Assembly (NCBI GenBank): GCA_021801305.1
Contig: JAJYYD010000150.1
Span: 1 to 5,397, forward strand
From: Thermoplasmata archaeon
GTDB lineage: Archaea > Thermoplasmatota > Thermoplasmata > Thermoplasmatales > Thermoplasmataceae
Direction of reading: 5' to 3'
DNA: 5,397 bases
In this document: positions 4,636 through 5,397 of the stretch, piece by piece
Layout of the letters: every line of letters starts with the position of its first letter
How positions within the stretch are numbered: position 1 is the stretch's first letter
Notes under the pieces: generated by a model
Seen by the model: the letters and a program-made list of their open reading frames with translations, nothing else
Told to the model about the DNA's origin: nothing
Databases searched by the model: none
Position numbers and translations under genes: made by a program

Positions 4636-5087
4636 TGGCTTCAATAGCAACATCAGAAATGATAATGTTCATCGCGACGATGGTACTGACCGCCTCAGTG
4701 GTAGGTGTACTGGGAGGCGAAACGCTGCATCTCTCCAATAGCCTGACAGGATCCTCAGCGAGCGCATCCGCCCAGATACAGACGGACTTCAAGATTATAA
4801 ATGATCCGTCACAGATCCCATTTGACAAAGGGTATGTGTTCTATGTGAAAAACACCGGGCAGGTTGGCTTTGATTTCACGAACAATACTGTGAATACTAT
4901 AATTAATGGGTCAATAGTCACGGGGAGTTACATAGACTACAGCACTCCAGCCGGTTCCAACGGTGAGCTGATGCCTTCGCAGGTAGGAGACATAGTTGTT
5001 AACGTGACCCTGTCACCCGGGTATCATACCATAGTAATAACGCTCAGCGACGGGGTCACACAGCAAATGGTATTCGAGATTAGCTAG
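4635..5087 (+). CDS. arlG: Archaellum stator/anchor protein ArlG
   Basis: Partner of ArlF. In Sulfolobus, ArlG forms an oligomer capped by ArlF that reaches the envelope, and this gene pair has the same order. The 150 residues include an N-terminal membrane helix (about 8-28, MIMFIATMVLTASVVGVLGG), a Ser/Ala-rich spacer (34-47) and a beta-sandwich domain beginning QTDFKIINDPSQIP and including the family motif VFYVKNTGQ (68-76). Sequons lie at Asn83, 91 and 123, all on the outer side. The start ATG shares its A with the arlF stop (TAATG) and is preceded by GGAGGT. The gene ends in two consecutive in-frame stops, TAG TGA (5085-5090). arlH follows after nine bases. Confidence 0.88.
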   Translation: MASIATSEMIMFIATMVLTASVVGVLGGETLHLSNSLTGSSASASAQIQTDFKIINDPSQIPFDKGYVFYVKNTGQVGFDFTNNTVNTIINGSIVTGSYIDYSTPAGSNGELMPSQVGDIVVNVTLSPGYHTIVITLSDGVTQQMVFEIS

Positions 5088-5096
5088 TGATTTAAA

Positions 5097-5397
5097 ATGT
5101 TCCTGAATTTCACCATCGAGGGGGATGAACTCGACAGAAGAATGGGAGGGGGCCTATACGTTGGCCAGATTGTCACAATAATAGGTGGCAATGGGGAAGG
5201 CAAAACCCTCCTGTCCCTGAGGCTGTCCTACGGTGTGATGAAACATGGGACGGAAATAGCATACATATCAACGCAGTTCCCAATAAGAGAGTTCGTTTCA
5301 GAGGCAGAAGCCCTTGGATATTCACTATTCAATCCGATCCTTTCAGGACAGATATCATACATAACCACAGTTTTCCTTCTAAGGAAAAGCAGGAGAT
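5097..5397 (+). CDS. arlH: Archaellum motor regulator ArlH, KaiC/RecA-like ATP-binding protein (3' end outside window)
   Basis: Cytoplasmic RecA-fold protein that binds the ArlI ATPase and controls assembly or rotation of the motor. The first 100 residues are present. They include the N-terminal ELDRRMGGGLYVGQ, usual for KaiC-like proteins; a canonical Walker A, GGNGEGKT (30-37); YGVMKHGTEIAYISTQ (45-60), carrying the STQ motif at the end of the next strand, where KaiC relatives often have a glutamate; and the ALGYSL...LSGQ segment (72-84). Walker B lies beyond the edge. ATG 5097 is the only reasonable start, since an in-frame TGA lies at 5088-5090; GTGAT (5087-5091) can pair with the 3' end of 16S rRNA, five bases before it. 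The gene follows arlG closely, and arlI and arlJ are expected next. Confidence 0.93.
   Translation, partial: MFLNFTIEGDELDRRMGGGLYVGQIVTIIGGNGEGKTLLSLRLSYGVMKHGTEIAYISTQFPIREFVSEAEALGYSLFNPILSGQISYITTVFLLRKSRR

Overview
The window is archaeal chromosome and carries the first part of an archaellum (archaeal flagellum) operon. The evidence is a class III archaellin signal peptide with the hallmark [19 protein letters not shown] core, followed by ArlC, ArlD/E, ArlF, ArlG and ArlH in the usual euryarchaeal order. An archaeal-type PheT, TATA/BRE-like promoters and GAGGTG ribosome binding sites agree with this. The ArlC plus ArlD/E set, rather than ArlX, points to Euryarchaeota. The single archaellin followed by a merged ArlD/E and the AT-rich spacers suggest a Thermoplasmata relative; that placement is inference.

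Left arm, minus strand (1-1278): a small protein with two ribbon-helix-helix (RHH) units (949-1278) lies upstream of pheT, the phenylalanyl-tRNA synthetase beta subunit. pheT begins at 921 and runs off the left edge after 307 codons. A 7-bp inverted repeat stands just before the RHH gene, beside a strong TATA/BRE.

Middle: 1279-1566 is a 288-base divergent spacer with promoter signals on both strands, a weak hairpin and T-rich runs. At 1567-2076 is a plus-strand gamma-class carbonic anhydrase-like hexapeptide protein that keeps all three zinc histidines. A T-rich run after it may be its terminator.

Right arm, plus strand (2201-5397): a promoter with a 12-bp palindromic TATA region drives arlB, followed by arlC, arlD/E, arlF, arlG and arlH (cut by the window edge). 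arlB is set apart from arlC by 31 bp, with a 7-bp hairpin enclosing the arlB stop codon. The next genes are packed tightly: two 11-bp overlaps, a 1-bp TAATG overlap and a 9-bp gap. The products form one machine: ArlB is the filament subunit, ArlF and ArlG are the external stator/anchor, ArlC and ArlD/E are the cytoplasmic ring and switch adaptors, and ArlH is the RecA/KaiC-like regulator of the ArlI motor ATPase (arlI and arlJ are expected just to the right). The three exported proteins are dense in N-glycosylation sequons; the two cytoplasmic ones have none.

I see no mobile element, CRISPR array, tRNA or rRNA. The core content is a known system; the less explained parts are the tandem RHH protein with its inverted repeat, the arlB 3' hairpin, the Ala-Glu signal cleavage site, and the possible small transcript in the divergent spacer.
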